From NCBI GenBank assembly GCA_023055355.1, contig JALJCS010000001.1, positions 74,875,381 to 74,939,380 on the forward strand: a stretch of 64,000 bases of DNA, given 5' to 3'. Source of the stretch: Agelaius tricolor (lineage: Eukaryota > Chordata > Aves > Passeriformes > Icteridae). Under the pieces are notes generated by a model. The model searched no databases, was not told the DNA's origin, and was given only the letters and a program-made list of their open reading frames with translations. Shown here one piece after another: positions 62,120-64,000 of the stretch (within the stretch, counting starts at the first letter, position 1; each line of letters begins with the position of its first letter). Made by a program: the position numbers and the translations under genes.

Positions 62120-62553
62120 GGAGATCCAAAGGAGGCCATAAGGATGGTAAAGGGTTCTAGAGAGGAAGCCATGCAAGGACTATCTGAGGTAACTTGGCTT
62201 GCTCAGCCTGGAGGAGACTGAGGGGAGACCTCATTGCTGTCTAGAGCTCCCTTACAAGGGGAAGCAGAGGGGCAGGCACTGACCTCTTCCCTCTGGTGAG
62301 CAGTGACATGAGGCTGTATCAGGGAGGTTGGATATTATAAAAGGGTTTTTCACCCAGAGGGTGGCTGGGCACTAGAGCAGCTCCCCAGGGCAGTGCTCAC
62401 AGCACCAGCCTGACAGAGCTCAAGAAACTCTTAGACAACCCTCTCAGGAACATGGTGAGATTCTTAGGATTGCCCTGTGCAGAGCCAGGAGCTGGACTCA
62501 ATGATCCTTGTGAGACACTTCCAGGTCAGGATATTCTAGGATCCCATGACTAT
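62120..62553 (+). mobile_element. CR1 LINE 3' region, likely SINE-partner subtype
   Basis: GCTCAGCCTGGAGGAGACTG, AGGGGAGACCTCATTGCTGT, AGGGAGGTTGGATATTATAA, GCAGCTCCCCAGGGCAGTGC and GAGCTGGACTCAATGATCCT follow the CR1 3' region. The end reads CCAGGTCAGGATATTCTAGG, whereas other copies here end in 'caacccaaaccattctatg'. This end type matches the tail of the SINE 190 bases downstream. Confidence 0.93.
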
Positions 62554-62742
62554 TTCCAAGAAGAAAAATGTTCCAGAATGGAAATTATTCCTGATCAGTT
62601 GAGGCTGTGCTGCCTGCAGCCCTTACCTCAGTCATGATCCTTTCCATGTCTACACAAGGTGTGCTGAACTCTCCAAGCCTACGCTCTGCTGCAGCCCAGG
62701 AACAAAAAGCCCTGGATTTTCTGTGGTTTCAGTCAGTTCCCC

Positions 62743-62890
62743 CTGTGATTGGCTCAGTTGGTCAGAGAAGGATGTAAATAACACCAAGGTTGTGGTTTCA
62801 ATCCCCGTACAGGCCATTTACTTAAGAGTTGACTTGATGATCTTTGTTGTGTCCCTTCTAACTCAAAATATTCTTTGAATCTGTGAATAA
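62743..62890 (+). mobile_element. tRNA-Ile-derived SINE with CR1 tail (TguSINE1-like)
   Basis: Positions 62743-62816 align base for base in length with a tRNA-Ile(AAT) gene. Visible parts are the A-box region GGCTCAGTTGGTCAGAG, the anticodon region AAATAACACCAAGG with AAT in register, the B-box GGTTTCAATCCCC and the acceptor-side GTACAGGCCA. The 5' acceptor strand is diverged (CTGTGATT where a functional tRNA would pair), so it is not a working tRNA gene. The tail AGTTGACTTGATGATCTTTG..CCCTTCTAACTCAAAATATT and the ATTCTTTGAATCTGTGAAT ending match a CR1 3' end of the subtype found at 62.5 and 56.6 kb. Birds have few SINEs; a tRNA-Ile plus CR1 tail design was described in songbirds (TguSINE1). 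Retrotransposition would use the CR1 reverse transcriptase in trans. Confidence 0.9.
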
Positions 62891-64000
62891 CACACTCTCT
62901 GCCCCAGATCTGCGTAGTTTCAAAATAAATGGGGGAGCTAGAACAGGATGATCCTGAGGCCTCTGAAGGGGCCACTGACAGAAAGGAAGGACAGCCAGGA
63001 GTTTCCAGTCCCAGACACTTCTCTATGGGAGCCCTCGGGGATGGGTGTCTGTTTTGGGCTTGTTCTGGTGTGGGTGAGGCTTGGGGATAGCGCAAGGACA
63101 GAGCCCCATGCTGCTGGGATGTCAAGGGGCTTGCCAGGATCTGAAGTCAATTCACAGAGTCTCTTTTGTACTGCTTTTGAAGATGGATGCTACATCTGTC
63201 CTTTCCCAAACTGCAAAGGTTGTGTGTGCACTTCAGAAGCTCTATAAAATAAAGCTTAATAGTTTAGAAATTCATCTTGTTGGCCCTTAGGTACTCCAGA
63301 GTGTATTCCATCAAACCCTTCCTTATTTGAATCCATCTAACCTGACTGGATTTAAAGCCTCAGATATGATGTCTTAGATCCCTTTCAAAAGCAGAAAGGT
63401 TTCAGTTTCTAGGCAGGGCACCACTGACTTCAGGCTAGTTATCCATAAATCTGTGTTTCTTATTACCATCAAAGTGAGATAGAGAACTATTTCAAAGTCA
63501 TAACAGCATTTGAAAGAGCCTGAAGATCCTGAGCAGAAAGGATGAATTATCACCCTGGGTAAGAATCCTCACTTTTGCAATTTTTAACAGACTTTACTGA
63601 ATCAGATGCTCCAAATGTGTCCTATTCTTCACTGGAAACTACTATTTCTTTTCCTGTAATTTCCTGGTTTATTTTTATTGTCTATGTGTCTTTAGTACAC
63701 CAGCCCAAAAGCTGTTTATTGTGGGAAGCATACGCAAGACTATTCCCCACTCAAATTGAGTACTTTGGGTTTCATTTAGAAATGCTGTGCAGGAGATTTC
63801 TGCCATTTCAGGTAGTATCATAAACATCTCTGTGTTCAGAGTCAGTGAGAATTTGTTGTACCACTGAATTCACAGCTAGAAGGTACTCAAAACAGAGCAG
63901 ATGAGCCTGGTATAAAAGCCAGCATGCAGCAGAATCAGCAGTATAACTCTACTATAAGAAATTGCAACTTGTCTCTATTTGAGTGAACATTCACAGAGAA
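62891..64000. other. Non-coding segment
   Basis: No gene supported. Frames of 99 and 123 codons on opposite strands around 62.75-63.25 kb overlap each other and the SINE and show no motif. No repeat was recognised after the SINE. Confidence 0.5.

Noticed and set aside
62743..62816. Functional tRNA-Ile gene
   Set aside because: The acceptor stem 5' strand does not pair with the 3' side, several stem positions are mutated and a CR1 tail follows, so it is a SINE head.

Overview
The window looks like nuclear DNA from a bird, probably a songbird. The main evidence is a family of CR1 LINE 3' ends in both orientations. Their tails carry the typical ATTCTATGATTCTGTG-type microsatellite. Support also comes from a tRNA-Ile-derived SINE with a CR1 tail (TguSINE1-like) near 62.8 kb and from two LTR-like elements near 54 kb. 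The species assignment is inference from repeat content only. No prokaryotic gene organisation, rRNA, functional tRNA, CRISPR array or complete protein-coding gene could be supported.

Layout: positions 1-42 kb are repeat-poor, AT-rich, intergenic or intronic-looking DNA. Most open frames there are short, overlap on both strands and show no recognisable domains. This part holds microsatellites, several short tandem duplications (30 bp at 6.04 kb, 23 bp at 11.78 kb, a perfect 74 bp duplication at 19.48 kb), a 44-bp minisatellite at 28.4 kb, an AT-palindromic block at 38.2 kb, a small GC/CpG-rich patch at 29.6-29.9 kb, a few deeply decayed interspersed repeats (13.5 and 23.7 kb) and an exon-like segment with good splice sites at 14.3 kb. 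A TATA-like site lies at 28.21 kb. A possible decayed coding remnant followed by a 43-A tract lies at 25.1-25.67 kb.

Positions 42-63 kb are very different and hold nearly all recognisable transposable elements. CR1 fragments lie at about 42.2, 46.8, 49.1, 51.1, 52.2, 55.3, 56.6, 57.4, 57.9, 58.9, 60.4, 61.1 and 62.1 kb, on both strands and of clearly different ages. The best-supported structural story is at 49.5-54.25 kb. Two diverged copies of an unidentified repeat lie in the same orientation, and the second copy is split by a roughly 550-bp insertion with LTR-like character. A second LTR-like element, on the minus strand with a CCAAT/TATA promoter arrangement, follows at 54.6-54.96 kb.

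No genes can be said to work together here. The useful content is a record of retrotransposition (LINE, its dependent SINE and ERV LTRs) laid over non-coding sequence, plus a few weak exon or promoter candidates that need transcript or conservation data.
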